Source: an uncultured Bacteroidota bacterium (lineage in GTDB: Bacteria; Bacteroidota; Bacteroidia; Chitinophagales; Chitinophagaceae). From it: a stretch of 64,000 nt of DNA. This document shows, piece after piece, positions 1 to 8,714 of the stretch (its first letter is position 1; each line of letters starts with the position of its first letter). The stretch lies in contig CAIRYK010000032.1 of NCBI GenBank assembly GCA_903882805.1, positions 48,089 to 112,088 of the forward strand. The letters are read 5' to 3'. The translations under genes were made by a program, and so were the position numbers. Under the pieces are notes generated by a model. It was not told the DNA's origin. It saw only the letters and a program-made list of their open reading frames with translations, and made no database searches.

Positions 1-666
1 ATGGTTTTCCGGTTTCATATAGCTCCAGCCCAGCACAATAAACAGTACTACTATCGCAACTTTTGAGATAACGATGATACCATTAACTACTGCCGACTCC
101 TTGGTGCCGCGTATAAGTAATATGGTAAGCATGAAAATGATAAACAATGCAGGAACGTTCATGATACCATGGTGCAACACAGCGCCCTGAGCGTCCTTGA
201 GCGACTCAAACGGCGAGTGCGACCATTCATAGGGCACTCCCCCCTTGAAGCCCATTATTTCAAGTAGTTTATTCAGGTATTCGCTCCAGGCGATGCCTAC
301 GGTGGCTGCGCCTACTGCATATTCCAGTACAAGATCCCAACCTATTATCCAGGCTACCAGTTCGCCCATTGTTGCATAAGAATAGGTGTAGGCGCTACCG
401 GCAATCGGGATCATGGATGCAAACTCAGCATAACATAACCCAGCCAAAGCGCACCCAATGGCCGCTACTATGAAACCAATAGTCACAGAAGGACCAGCAT
501 TGTTGGCTGCTGCTGCCGCAGTGCGCACAAACAGACCTGCGCCAATGATGGCGCCAATACCCAGCGCTATAAGATTTCCCGCTCCAAGCGTTCGTTTCAG
601 GCTCCGTTCACCGTCCGATGAATCAAGTATGAGCTTATTGATCGGTTTTTTTGTAAAAATACCCAT
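1..666 (-). CDS. APC-family amino acid permease, C-terminus cut by window edge
   Basis: The reading frame runs without a stop from an ATG at 666 to the window edge, giving the first 222 residues. The N-terminus (MGIFTKKPINKLI...) is followed by a conserved first-helix motif, GIGAIIGAGLFV, which is the unwound substrate-binding TM1 of amino acid-polyamine-organocation transporters, then several hydrophobic helices including AGLCYAEFASMIPIAGSAY, characteristic of the cationic amino acid transporter/YfnA group. It would be an inner-membrane permease importing or exchanging amino acids. The family usually has about 480-500 residues and 12-14 helices, so slightly over half is missing. The substrate cannot be read from this part. 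An 8-bp inverted repeat (668-675/684-691) sits just upstream of the start codon. Confidence 0.9.
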   Translation of the reverse strand, partial: MGIFTKKPINKLILDSSDGERSLKRTLGAGNLIALGIGAIIGAGLFVRTAAAAANNAGPSVTIGFIVAAIGCALAGLCYAEFASMIPIAGSAYTYSYATMGELVAWIIGWDLVLEYAVGAATVGIAWSEYLNKLLEIMGFKGGVPYEWSHSPFESLKDAQGAVLHHGIMNVPALFIIFMLTILLIRGTKESAVVNGIIVISKVAIVVLFIVLGWSYMKPENH

Positions 667-667
667 G

Positions 668-691
668 TATCTTAGTTGAAAGGCTAAGATA
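668..691. repeat. 8-bp inverted repeat upstream of the permease start
   Basis: TATCTTAG at 668-675 is mirrored by CTAAGATA at 684-691 with an 8-nt spacer. It ends two bases before the permease ATG (minus strand), so it would fold in the 5' leader or act as an operator. Short enough to arise by chance. Confidence 0.35.
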
Positions 692-784
692 GGTAAATAC
701 TTGATTGATTGATACGGCTTTTGTTTAAGCTATTGGTTTTATTACCCGCTCCTAGTGTACGGTCGGTCAATTTACGGCTGCCAG

Positions 785-816
785 ATTGCCATTGTGCCAA
801 ATTATCATTAGGTTTG
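785..816 (+). promoter_or_regulatory. Bacteroidota-type promoter for the secreted protein gene at 848
   Basis: ATTG (785-788), a 20-nt spacer, then TAGGTTTG (809-816) match the -33/-7 consensus TTTG-N19/20-TAnnTTTG. The predicted transcript start (about 822) lies after the ATG at 821 and so favours the ATG at 848. Confidence 0.55.
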
Positions 817-847
817 GCTTATGATCATCTATAACCTTGCATTGCGC

Positions 848-1795
848 ATGGGTTTGTTTTTGTTGTTATGCTTGCTTTGCTGCGATGTAGCCGCACAGCC
901 GCTGCTACCAGATGTAGGGGCCGCTGCCGATAAGGGTATCGTTATACTATCCTGGAACTGTCAGTACGACGGAGTGAAGTCTATTACTGTGCTAAGATCG
1001 ACTGATAGCGAACAAAATTATGCGCCGGTGGGTATGGTAAGGAAAATTGCAAAAGGCCCACAAGCTTTTGTGGATGGGCATGCAGCCGCCGGCAAAAATT
1101 ATTACAAACTATCTTTGCTTTACAAAACCGGGCTAAACTGGAAAACCAATAGAGTAGCAGTTGTAGTAGCGCCGCTCGCTACCGAAACTTCTCGTTTTTC
1201 ATTACCTCCCAATGACTCTCTGCAACGATATATTGTGACAGAGAATATTACAAATGCAGGCGGCGCAGGACGCATAGCTACCGAAACACTCGTTAAGGCT
1301 GGTAAAGGTCGGTTAGCGCCATCAGATCAGTCGGCAGTTGTGCCCTCCTCAACTGTTGGAAGAGTTTACGAAACACCGCCGCACCAAGCGCCGGCGCCCA
1401 AACAAAAGGTGTCGATTTCGTTTAATGTGGATGACACCAAAACAGAACGTCCCGCCCAACCGGCGTCAGGAGCGCTGCAGGATCCTACAAAGCGTAAAGT
1501 AACGATAACATATGAAGACCCGATGGAGCATCCGGTGGATTTGGTTAAGTCCAGATATGTTAATACTGACCCGGCTTCTGGTCATATATTAATGACCTTG
1601 CCCGATGATATTAATGAGCATCATTACTCTATAAAGTTTTACAACAGCGCCAACAGGGCAGTGATAGAGGATCCGCACATTACGGCTGCGAAAATTATTA
1701 TTGACAGGCGCAATTTTCAGCGAAGGGGGGTGTATAGGTTTGTATTGCGCAAGGATGTTACTGAGCTCGAATCTGGCTATGTAACCATAAACTAA
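848..1795 (+). CDS. Secreted protein with a fibronectin-type-III-like N-terminal domain
   Basis: A signal peptide is visible at the start (MGLFLLLCLLCCDVAAQ, cleavage after AQ), followed by about 95 residues with an Fn3-like pattern (ILSWNCQYDGVKSITVLRS...YYKLSLLY...). The middle is Pro/Thr/Gln-rich and probably unstructured; the last 70 residues (HHYSIKFYNSANRAVIED...) form a second small beta-type region. An upstream in-frame ATG at 821 would add nine residues, but the promoter places the transcript start at about 822, and the signal peptide is cleaner from 848. Likely exported to the periplasm or surface. I recognise no named family; the function is unknown. It is transcribed away from the permease and converges with the gene at 1813. 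Confidence 0.75.
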   Translation: MGLFLLLCLLCCDVAAQPLLPDVGAAADKGIVILSWNCQYDGVKSITVLRSTDSEQNYAPVGMVRKIAKGPQAFVDGHAAAGKNYYKLSLLYKTGLNWKTNRVAVVVAPLATETSRFSLPPNDSLQRYIVTENITNAGGAGRIATETLVKAGKGRLAPSDQSAVVPSSTVGRVYETPPHQAPAPKQKVSISFNVDDTKTERPAQPASGALQDPTKRKVTITYEDPMEHPVDLVKSRYVNTDPASGHILMTLPDDINEHHYSIKFYNSANRAVIEDPHITAAKIIIDRRNFQRRGVYRFVLRKDVTELESGYVTIN

Positions 1796-1812
1796 TGCAC
1801 AGATTTATATGT

Positions 1813-2445
1813 TTATTGCAGGTTGTCGTCAAGCTCTTGTTCCTGTAGCATTTCTTCCCATTCCGGGCCCAATTTCAGCGAGGAACCGATAAACAATTTC
1901 ATCATCTGCACCATTTCCTCGGCATTCCAGGAATAAACGCCCGATGCAAAATATACACGCCCTTCTATAGAGTCGAAGTACATATTGCCATCGTGGTGCA
2001 GGCTTTGTATGAGGTGTTCTTGTGTTTCAAATCCAAAATAATCAAAGCACTTGCCTTTGAGCGGATGATCTGTTTTGGCGCCTTTTCCTTCGTAGTGCAA
2101 TGCGCCTATATACCGCCAGTCGTACCTGCGAATCTGTTGCGAAAACAAAGTTTTGCGAATGATTGTAAAGGTATTTTGTTCGAGCAGCAGGCGTTCTGTA
2201 AGGAAAATACGAGCCAGAAACCTATGCGCTGCCAAAAGGTAAAGTAGCGATGAACCAATAGTAGCCGTCCAGCTGATGATAGTTTGCCGGAAGGGTAGCG
2301 AATGTACCAGTATAACGGTAGCCATAGCAATAGTAAACAAGAACTCAGCCAGATATAAGGCTCGGATACGGAAATCCGTGCGGTTACCCAGCGTTATCAA
2401 CAAGCTCTTGTCGCCCCAGAAATATGTAATACTGCGCTTTGCCAA
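1813..2445 (-). CDS. Membrane protein of unknown function, two N-terminal TM segments
   Basis: A 210-residue protein with two hydrophobic stretches at about residues 29-50 (ALYLAEFLFTIAMATVILV) and 57-75 (IISWTATIGSSLLYLLAAH), followed by a soluble part rich in beta-type residues with aromatic and charged positions (RRYDWRYIGALHYEG, FDSIEGRVYFASG). The layout of two helices then a compact beta domain resembles small bacterial PH-like membrane proteins, but that is only a fold-level guess. It lies 45 bp downstream of lipB on the same strand and may be co-transcribed. No catalytic motif is seen. Confidence 0.7.
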   Translation of the reverse strand: MAKRSITYFWGDKSLLITLGNRTDFRIRALYLAEFLFTIAMATVILVHSLPFRQTIISWTATIGSSLLYLLAAHRFLARIFLTERLLLEQNTFTIIRKTLFSQQIRRYDWRYIGALHYEGKGAKTDHPLKGKCFDYFGFETQEHLIQSLHHDGNMYFDSIEGRVYFASGVYSWNAEEMVQMMKLFIGSSLKLGPEWEEMLQEQELDDNLQ

Positions 2446-2490
2446 CTATTCTTTCTATTATGCAATAACGAAATTTAAGCTAACTTATTT

Positions 2491-3222
2491 TTAAACAACG
2501 GCGTTTTCCGGAACAATAATGTGCGCTCCAAAAACCTCGCCAAATGCGTCAATCAGTTTTTGTTTTACCTCCTGTTCATCTATTGGCCTACCCAGCTCCT
2601 TTTGCATAGAGGTTACTGCTTTGTCGGTTATGCCGCAAGGCACTATATAGCCAAAATAATTGAGGTCTGTGTTTACATTCAGCGCAAAGCCATGCATGGT
2701 TACCCAGCGGCTGCTACGCACGCCCATAGCGCATATTTTACGCGCTTTCCCTTTTACATCTGCATCCAGCCATACCCCGGTAGCGCCTTCCAGACGACCG
2801 CTTTCTATGCCGTACCGCCGCAGCGTGCGTATCATTACTTCCTCAAGGTTGCGCATGTACTTACCCAGATCTGTCGTGAATTTTTCAAGATCCAGTATGG
2901 GGTAGCCCACTATTTGCCCGGGACCATGGTAGGTGATGTCGCCGCCGCGATTGGTTTTGAAAAACGATACATTCAGCTCTTTTAGCCTTGCGTCGTTTAT
3001 CAGCAGGTTTTCTATGTGGCCGCTTTTCCCCAACGTGTATACAGATGGATGTTCACAAAACAGCAGATGGTGTTTTGTTTCTTCGTTTTCAGTGTCGCTA
3101 CCTGCTTGCGCATTATATCGCGCCGCCTTGATGCGAAGGTTAGCTTGCATTAATGTTTCCTGATAATCCCAAGCCGCATCGTAAGCAATAGTACCTAAAT
3201 CCTGAAAAGCGATCGTTTCCAT
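2491..3222 (-). CDS. lipB: Octanoyltransferase (lipoate biosynthesis)
   Basis: LipB moves the octanoyl group from acyl carrier protein to the lipoyl domains of 2-oxoacid dehydrogenases and glycine cleavage H protein, via a Cys thioester. Family motifs are in order: RGGDITYHGPGQIVGYPI (about residues 93-110), EGATGVWLD, the Lys-containing KARKICAMGVRSSRWVTMHG, and the catalytic Cys in VPCGITDKAVTS. At 243 residues it is close to the usual 210-250. The N-terminus carries a small insertion (NAQAGSDTENEETKHH) before the conserved HPSVYTLGKSG. The ATG at 3222 is the only sensible start. No lipA is near. Confidence 0.95.
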   Translation of the reverse strand: METIAFQDLGTIAYDAAWDYQETLMQANLRIKAARYNAQAGSDTENEETKHHLLFCEHPSVYTLGKSGHIENLLINDARLKELNVSFFKTNRGGDITYHGPGQIVGYPILDLEKFTTDLGKYMRNLEEVMIRTLRRYGIESGRLEGATGVWLDADVKGKARKICAMGVRSSRWVTMHGFALNVNTDLNYFGYIVPCGITDKAVTSMQKELGRPIDEQEVKQKLIDAFGEVFGAHIIVPENAVV

Positions 3223-3420
3223 AACAGGCGCAATTTACGTAATAATTCGACTGAAATGTTATTTCTCTATCCTCATCGCCGCATTTTGACTTTGATTTGA
3301 CCGCTTTTTATAGGCTATATGTAATGTGCTAATTTTCAATTTACGTTGGTCGTCAGTGCGTAGCTAAATGTTCTATGTCAACTTTTCATACAGCTTTCTT
3401 TCTGTTTCGGGCTTTAAGCT

Positions 3421-3428
3421 TACTTTTG
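3421..3428 (+). promoter_or_regulatory. -7 promoter element abutting the agmatinase start
   Basis: TACTTTTG matches TAnnTTTG and lies five bases before the ATG at 3434. No good -33 TTTG is present at N19-20. If it is used, the mRNA would be nearly leaderless, and the upstream ATG at 3368 would be untranscribed. Confidence 0.4.
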
Positions 3429-3433
3429 CTACT

Positions 3434-4480
3434 ATGTCAGACTTATCTACTTTCGACCCCAATTCCGTAGGGCTGAAATCAAATAATATTTTTGGTTTGC
3501 CCTTTACTCAAAGCCAGGCGCAACTGGTGTTATTGCCTGTGCCTTGGGAGGTTACTGTTTCTTACCGGTTGGGCGCAGCCCGCGGTCCGGAAAAAATCTT
3601 CAATGCTGCAATGCAAGTTGACCTTTACGATCCTGATGTGGTAGACGGCTGGAAAAAAGGGTTTTACATGCTGCCGATAGATAAAAATATCCGCACTAAA
3701 AGCGATTATTTGCGTCAGTGTGCAGAACTGATAATTTCTAACATGGTAGACGGCGGTAAGTGTTGCGATAATGCACAACTTACCGAGAAAATGAAAGAAA
3801 TTAACGACGGCGGAGTGATGCTGCACGACTGGGTGTACGAACTATCTAAAGATTTGCTGAAAGATGGCAAAAGCGTTGGGCTGATAGGCGGCGACCATAG
3901 CACGCCATTGGGCTATCTGAAAGCGCTGTCTGAAGTGCACAGCGATTTTGCTATTTTACAAATAGACGCTCATGCCGATCTGCGCGATGCTTATGAGGGT
4001 TTTACGTTTTCGCACGCCAGCATTATGTATAATGTGCTGAAACGCATACCTCAGGTAAAGAAACTGGTTCAGGTAGGCATACGCGATTATTGCGACGAAG
4101 AATTGGAGGTTATCAACTCGAGCGAAGGGAGGATAAAGACATTTTTTGATAAAGACATTAAAGCCCAACAATACGAAGGCGCTACGTGGAGGGATATATG
4201 CAAGCAGATCATAGACGAATTGCCGCAAAAAGTGTACATCAGTTTCGATATAGATGGACTTGATCCAAAATTGTGTCCGAATACGGGTACTCCGGTTCCG
4301 GGAGGTTTTGAGGTGGAACAAATATTTTATTTGATGAAGATGTTGCACACATCTGGTCGGAAGTTGATTGGGTTTGATCTGAACGAGGTTTCTGCGGGCG
4401 ACCATATAGGCGATGGCATAGATGCTATTGTAGGCGCTCGCGTGCTGTACAAATTGTGCAATTTTATGGTTGCTCAATAA
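3434..4480 (+). CDS. Agmatinase/arginase-family ureohydrolase
   Basis: Ureohydrolase fold enzyme, Mn-dependent, hydrolysing a guanidinium group to urea. The metal ligands are present: GGDHS (about residue 155), DAHAD (about 178-182) and DIDGLDP (about 273-279). The Bacteroidota 'agmatinase family' opening FDPNSVGLKSNNIFGLPFT...PVPWEVTVSYRLGAARGP is clear. I chose MSDLSTFDP at 3434 because the 22 residues encoded upstream (from 3368) look unlike the family and overlap a promoter element. Because an arginine decarboxylase is encoded at 13400-14815, the likely job is agmatine to putrescine plus urea; arginase or formimidoylglutamase activity cannot be excluded by sequence alone. Converges with the methyltransferase gene across a hairpin. 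Confidence 0.85.
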   Translation: MSDLSTFDPNSVGLKSNNIFGLPFTQSQAQLVLLPVPWEVTVSYRLGAARGPEKIFNAAMQVDLYDPDVVDGWKKGFYMLPIDKNIRTKSDYLRQCAELIISNMVDGGKCCDNAQLTEKMKEINDGGVMLHDWVYELSKDLLKDGKSVGLIGGDHSTPLGYLKALSEVHSDFAILQIDAHADLRDAYEGFTFSHASIMYNVLKRIPQVKKLVQVGIRDYCDEELEVINSSEGRIKTFFDKDIKAQQYEGATWRDICKQIIDELPQKVYISFDIDGLDPKLCPNTGTPVPGGFEVEQIFYLMKMLHTSGRKLIGFDLNEVSAGDHIGDGIDAIVGARVLYKLCNFMVAQ

Positions 4481-4491
4481 TAAGGTTTTTT

Positions 4492-4543
4492 TTAAATATT
4501 TGTGGTGCGCAGTTGGCAACAACGGCGCGCCACAAATATTTAA
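4492..4543. terminator. Long hairpin between convergent genes (19-bp stem)
   Basis: Bases 4492-4510 pair with 4525-4543 over 19 bp with a single G-U wobble, capped by an inner GTTG/CAAC stem (4512-4515/4520-4523) with a GCAA loop. It lies between the stops of the ureohydrolase (+) and methyltransferase (-) genes and includes the latter's stop codon. A T8 run precedes it on the plus strand; there is no T-run after it on either strand, so it is not a textbook intrinsic terminator. Confidence 0.65.
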
Positions 4544-5289
4544 GGATGTATGTATCCCGCCCGTAGATGCACAGGCCAATTGACCTCTATAAATTCATGA
4601 TTACCGAAAGCAATTTTTAAATCATTTACTATCAGGTCGATAGGGTCTTTTTGCTTCTGTTCAATATATCGTTTCACCCCCGACCATGTGCGCAAATACC
4701 CAATTAGCTGCGCTACATTGTACTGCTTAACAATCCGGAAATCAGGCGTTGTAATTTCTTCGAATGGGAAAGGGATAGACTGGTATTGCTCATCTATGTA
4801 CTTACGTTCTTTGTTCCAGTAGTTCCTTGTGATGTCGTTGTAAAAATGATCAATAACCTTATTTACCTCAGGCGAAAGGCGCAGCAAGCTATAGGTCCAT
4901 GCAGCAATAAGCGCTCCCGGCTTGGCAACGCGCCGCGCTTCGTTGTAAAAGTTGTCTATATCGAACCAGTGAATAGCCTGCGCAACGGTTATGAGGTCTA
5001 CACTGCCGTTTGGTAAGGATGTTTGTTCTGCCCGCTCCTGACGGTAGGAGATATTATTTCTTTGTGGCGCTATGTGTAGTTGTTCGGCGCTAATGTCGGT
5101 TGCATACACATTTTCGAATCGTTGAGCAAGTTTTATGGCTACTTGCCCATTGCCAGTGCCACAATCCCATGCGGCGTCAAAATGCTGAAGTTTGCTATTC
5201 AAAAAAGTATAAATCTCGTCCGGCGATTCTGGTCTGTATTGCGCATAGGTAGCCGCTATGCTCGAGAAGTTATCAATGAGTGGTTTCAT
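4540..5289 (-). CDS. Class I SAM-dependent methyltransferase
   Basis: A 249-residue protein with the glycine-rich SAM-binding motif I (AAWDCGTGNGQVAIKLA, about residues 38-54), the acidic end of beta-2 (VYATDISAEQL) and motif SVDLITVAQAIHWFDIDNFYNEARRVAKPGA, the usual Methyltransf_11/25 core. The His-Trp-Phe-Asp after motif III is typical of the UbiE/YcgJ-like small-molecule methyltransferases. The C-terminal third (YNDITRNYWNKERKYID...) would form the substrate lid. The substrate is unknown. It lies 22 bp downstream of the amidohydrolase gene on the same strand, so the two probably share a transcript. Confidence 0.88.
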   Translation of the reverse strand: MKPLIDNFSSIAATYAQYRPESPDEIYTFLNSKLQHFDAAWDCGTGNGQVAIKLAQRFENVYATDISAEQLHIAPQRNNISYRQERAEQTSLPNGSVDLITVAQAIHWFDIDNFYNEARRVAKPGALIAAWTYSLLRLSPEVNKVIDHFYNDITRNYWNKERKYIDEQYQSIPFPFEEITTPDFRIVKQYNVAQLIGYLRTWSGVKRYIEQKQKDPIDLIVNDLKIAFGNHEFIEVNWPVHLRAGYIHP

Positions 5290-5310
5290 AGACCCGGTGT
5301 TACTGTAATG

Positions 5311-6480
5311 TTATACAATTTTATTTATGATGTTTGGTAAGCCAGTGGCTTTGTTGTTGGTAATTTGTACAATTCCGGGACGCTTGCCGGGCATTATTGC
5401 GCCAAGTAGTTCATCCATTTGCAGCGCTGCCGCTCCGCCGCTGGTTGCCCATTTTATCAGTATTTCCCAATCAATGCCCGGGTATTGCAGCTTTATGGTA
5501 TTGAGTTCATCAAGAATATTCAATTGTTTGTTCGATGCAAGACTGTCTGTGCCAATGCAAATATTTGAAGTGTTTTGCATCAGCATATCGAGATCGGGGA
5601 GGCGGTTTTCGATATACATGTTAGCGTTTGGGCAGAGGCACCAATAAGCGCTTGCACAATACTGCTGCGCCATGGCTATTTCTGCAGCCGTGGTGAAGGT
5701 GTTGTGTACAAATAAATATTGAAGGCGTTGGGGAAGCCAATGCAGATAAGTAGTGAGCGAAGTTTTACCGCTCGGTACAAAAGACGTATCATCGATCCCG
5801 AGTCCATGCAGTAGGTCGGCAACAGCCCCCTCCTTTCGTTCGAAGTATTTGTTCTCCTCAGCGCTTTCCTGATTGTGTATAGACAACACTCCGGACTCGT
5901 TACATTCGCCGATACTATTGAACAATCGTTGCGAAACAGAATAAGGTGCGTGCGGCGTTATGGATTGCCTGAGCCAGCTAATCCCAATCGGTTGGGTCGC
6001 AAAAGCCTCAAGCGTTTGTCGGGCGTAGCCCATGGCAGCTTCAGCCCTTGCTTCGTTAAACCCTATAGCCTCAACAAAGGTGTGGACGTGTAGTTTACCC
6101 ATCGCTCTAACGTCAAGGGTATCCGTGGTATTGGCTATATCGCCTACGGCCACTACTCCGTTTCCTGCCAGTTCTTCATAGGCATTTAAACGGGCCAGGC
6201 GTTTTTGCTCTGGGGTATGGTCGTTGCGGTGGGTAGGTATTGTTTTTAGGAAGGGAATAAGGCCTGTATGCTCGGGCACAACGCCCCTCATGTGCGAAAG
6301 TTCCAGATGACAATGGGTATTTACAAATCCCGGACACAAAAAGCCGTCGTAAAAGGTTGCTTTATGTGCGTGTTCTTCGCCCACAGAAATTATCACGCCG
6401 TCGTTCGATAGTTCAATAACGCTGCCCGTAGGTAGCCAATTGTATCCGTTATGTATTCGCTTTGCTGTTAGAAATGCCAT
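5311..6480 (-). CDS. Amidohydrolase-superfamily metal-dependent deaminase/hydrolase
   Basis: The TIM-barrel amidohydrolase signature is complete: GFVNTHCHLELSH (first two metal His), the mid-chain TPHAPYSVS with His, IHNQESAEENKYF (His plus Glu), and GTDSLASN with the catalytic Asp. This order matches the TrzN/AtzB/cytosine-deaminase-like group that also contains aminofutalosine and guanine deaminases. The start at 6480 (MAFLTAKRIHNG) is preferred; extending to an ATG at 6531 adds 17 hydrophobic residues that overlap nothing conserved. At 389 residues it is slightly shorter than most relatives. The substrate cannot be assigned; aminofutalosine deaminase of the alternative menaquinone route is one possibility, with no other mqn gene here. 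Confidence 0.82.
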   Translation of the reverse strand: MAFLTAKRIHNGYNWLPTGSVIELSNDGVIISVGEEHAHKATFYDGFLCPGFVNTHCHLELSHMRGVVPEHTGLIPFLKTIPTHRNDHTPEQKRLARLNAYEELAGNGVVAVGDIANTTDTLDVRAMGKLHVHTFVEAIGFNEARAEAAMGYARQTLEAFATQPIGISWLRQSITPHAPYSVSQRLFNSIGECNESGVLSIHNQESAEENKYFERKEGAVADLLHGLGIDDTSFVPSGKTSLTTYLHWLPQRLQYLFVHNTFTTAAEIAMAQQYCASAYWCLCPNANMYIENRLPDLDMLMQNTSNICIGTDSLASNKQLNILDELNTIKLQYPGIDWEILIKWATSGGAAALQMDELLGAIMPGKRPGIVQITNNKATGLPNIINKIV

Positions 6481-6539
6481 AGCGTATTTGGGTATTAGTA
6501 TAAATGCATATGGCAGCAATGCTGCTGCCATATGATGGG

Positions 6540-8582
6540 TTATATTTTAAAATGTTTTAGAAGTATTACTTCGCGCTCATCGAGGTAGCGCCATTTGCTG
6601 CGGGGCAGGTTTTTCTTGGTAAGGCCGGCATACATTACTCTGTCCAGCTTATCTACTACATAGCCCAGCGATTCGAATATGCGGCGGACAATACGGTTTT
6701 TACCGCTGTGTATTTCAAGTCCCAGTTCGTTTTTCTTTTCCAGAAAGGATAGTGCGTCTACTACGGCCTTGCCATCTTCCAGTTCCACACCTTCTAATAT
6801 CTTTTCAAAGTCGGCCTTGGTTACAGGTTTATCCAGAGTTACCTGATATACTTTTTTAACGTTGTAAGCAGGGTGGCACAATTTCTGCGTCAGCTCGCCA
6901 TCGTTGGTTATCAGCAGCAGGCCAGAAGTATCTCGATCGAGTCGGCCTACGGGGAACAAACGCTCTACGCCTGAATTTCCTACCAGGTCCATAACTGTCC
7001 GGCGACCTTGCGGGTCGTCGTTGGTAGTAATGAATCCCTTTGGTTTGTTGAGCAATATATACACCATACCTTTTTGCGGTGTTAGTTTTTTGCCGCTCAT
7101 GGTTACTTTATCGGTGTGCTCTATTTTGTGCCCTGGGTCAAGTACCAGTTCTCCATTTACTTTTACCTTACCTTGCTTTACCAGTTCGGCTGCATCGCGC
7201 CTGCTACATTCGCCGCAGTGTGCAATAAACTTATTGAGCGGCATTTGTACGCCTTCTTCAGTTTTCTTTTCACCTGTTTCTTCGTCCAGGTCGTCCTCAT
7301 CATCGTCGCGTTTTTTGCGCCCTTCAGAGTGGTCGTGTATGTATTTCTTTTTGCCTCCGGCGTTGCGGTCGAAAGGTTTTTTCTTTTTGTCGCTTTCTTC
7401 GTCGTCCCAGCTTTTCGCTTTCTTTACTTTACCTTTTATTTCGTTGCCCTCGGCATCTATCATTGGCCTATCGAAAGCGCGATTCATTACCTCGGTAAAC
7501 GGGCGCACAGTTGCAGGCTTACCAAAAGGTTTGCCATCGGCTGGTTTGCGGTCTTTACTAAATGGTTTTACGCCCGAATTAGGTCTTTCTCTAAATGGTC
7601 TGCTATCTGCCGGTTTTCTGTTTTTATCGTATGGGCGCGCAGGTTTGTCATCGCTGCGTTCTGTTTTGCGCGCATAGGGTTTTTCAAAAATACCTTCGGT
7701 CGGCGTTTCGTTGTCGCTATTGCCTTCTGTATGGTCTCTTTTTACAAACGGTTTGTCGAAACTTCTTTTGGGGCTATCGTTACCGCCTTCATTATTTTCT
7801 CTTTTCGGGTAGGCGCGTTCTTCGCTCGCTCTTTTTTCTCCATAGGTTTTACGGTCTCCTCCATTTTCGCCCTCGCCTCTTTTTACATAGGGCTTGTCGA
7901 ATGTTTTACGTGGGCGGTCATTGACTGCATCGCCATCGCTGCTGTCGCGTTTTGCAAAAGGGCGGCCAGTGGTTTCTTTTCTATCGCTATATGGTCTGCG
8001 CTCGCCGGCATCGTTTCCTTCGCCTCTTTTCGCATACGGTTTGTCGAATGATCTGCGCGGACGGTCATTGCTGGTATTGTCGTCGCTATTATCGCGTTTT
8101 GGGAAGGGGCGTGCTGAGCCTTCTTTCCTATCGCCAAATGATCTGCGTTCGCCGCCATCGTTCCCTTCACCTCTTTTCGCAAATGGTTTGTCAAACGACT
8201 TACGTGGGCGATCGTTGCTTTCTCCTCCAAAATCTTTTTTAGGGTATGGGCGGCCTGTTCCTTCTTTCTTATCGCCAAACGGTTTGTGGTCGCTATCGTC
8301 TTTACGTGCAAATGGGCGTTTATGCTCACCGTCGGGTCTGAAACTATCTTTTCTATCTCTGTCAAATGACTTGCGTGGACCGTCGCTGTCATTAGAGCGT
8401 CCGGAGTATGGTTTACCAGGTCTTGAGGGTCTTCCTTCGTCCTCTGCCGGCTTCCTTCCATCGTAATTTTTCTTAAATGGTTTGCTGTCTTTGTTATATG
8501 GACGCGCGCTATCTTTAGGTTTGAACGATTTGTTGGCGTCTGGCCTTGAGCCGCGGGAAGAATGTGATGAACTTTTATGCAT
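6540..8582 (-). CDS. Pseudouridine synthase (RluB/RsuA type) with a 440-residue repetitive N-terminal extension
   Basis: The last 240 residues are an ordinary RluB/RsuA-family rRNA pseudouridine synthase: an S4 RNA-binding domain (MPLNKFIAHCGECSRRDAAE), then the catalytic motif VGRLDRDTSGLLLITNDG with the nucleophilic Asp, and the closing GKNRIVRRIFESLGY. The first 440 residues are low-complexity and rich in Arg, Lys, Asp, Gly and Pro; three near-copies of a 49-residue unit (R-K/R-S/T-FDKP-x-x-KRGEG...) fall at about residues 120-265. The enzyme family is normally about 240-290 residues. Basic, disordered tails on rRNA modification enzymes are common in Bacteroidota, but this one is long. A near-consensus -7 box TACCTTTA lies at 8619-8612. 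Confidence 0.9.
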   Translation of the reverse strand: MHKSSSHSSRGSRPDANKSFKPKDSARPYNKDSKPFKKNYDGRKPAEDEGRPSRPGKPYSGRSNDSDGPRKSFDRDRKDSFRPDGEHKRPFARKDDSDHKPFGDKKEGTGRPYPKKDFGGESNDRPRKSFDKPFAKRGEGNDGGERRSFGDRKEGSARPFPKRDNSDDNTSNDRPRRSFDKPYAKRGEGNDAGERRPYSDRKETTGRPFAKRDSSDGDAVNDRPRKTFDKPYVKRGEGENGGDRKTYGEKRASEERAYPKRENNEGGNDSPKRSFDKPFVKRDHTEGNSDNETPTEGIFEKPYARKTERSDDKPARPYDKNRKPADSRPFRERPNSGVKPFSKDRKPADGKPFGKPATVRPFTEVMNRAFDRPMIDAEGNEIKGKVKKAKSWDDEESDKKKKPFDRNAGGKKKYIHDHSEGRKKRDDDEDDLDEETGEKKTEEGVQMPLNKFIAHCGECSRRDAAELVKQGKVKVNGELVLDPGHKIEHTDKVTMSGKKLTPQKGMVYILLNKPKGFITTNDDPQGRRTVMDLVGNSGVERLFPVGRLDRDTSGLLLITNDGELTQKLCHPAYNVKKVYQVTLDKPVTKADFEKILEGVELEDGKAVVDALSFLEKKNELGLEIHSGKNRIVRRIFESLGYVVDKLDRVMYAGLTKKNLPRSKWRYLDEREVILLKHFKI
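7876..8316 (-). repeat. 147-bp tandem repeat inside the pseudouridine synthase gene
   Basis: The same motif (CCTCTTTT followed by GGTTTGTCGAA-like sequence on the plus strand) recurs with its first base at 7876, 8023 and 8170, exactly 147 bp or 49 codons apart. Degenerate partial units continue on both sides. In-frame period suggests expansion by unequal recombination or slippage and possible length variation between strains. Confidence 0.8.
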
Positions 8583-8714
8583 TTTAATTTGTGTTGCTTA
8601 TTAAGCGGCGGTAAAGGTACATGATTTAATGGCTCATCTGACGGTTGTGCCTGATGAATCCGTTAATAAAGACAGAAAACATGTATTAGTTGCCCTTAAA
8701 TGAAGTGTATTGAT

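Noticed and set aside
6904..8466. Long open frames antisense to the pseudouridine synthase
   Set aside because: They follow from the repetitive, stop-poor codon pattern of the real gene and have no family resemblance or promoter.
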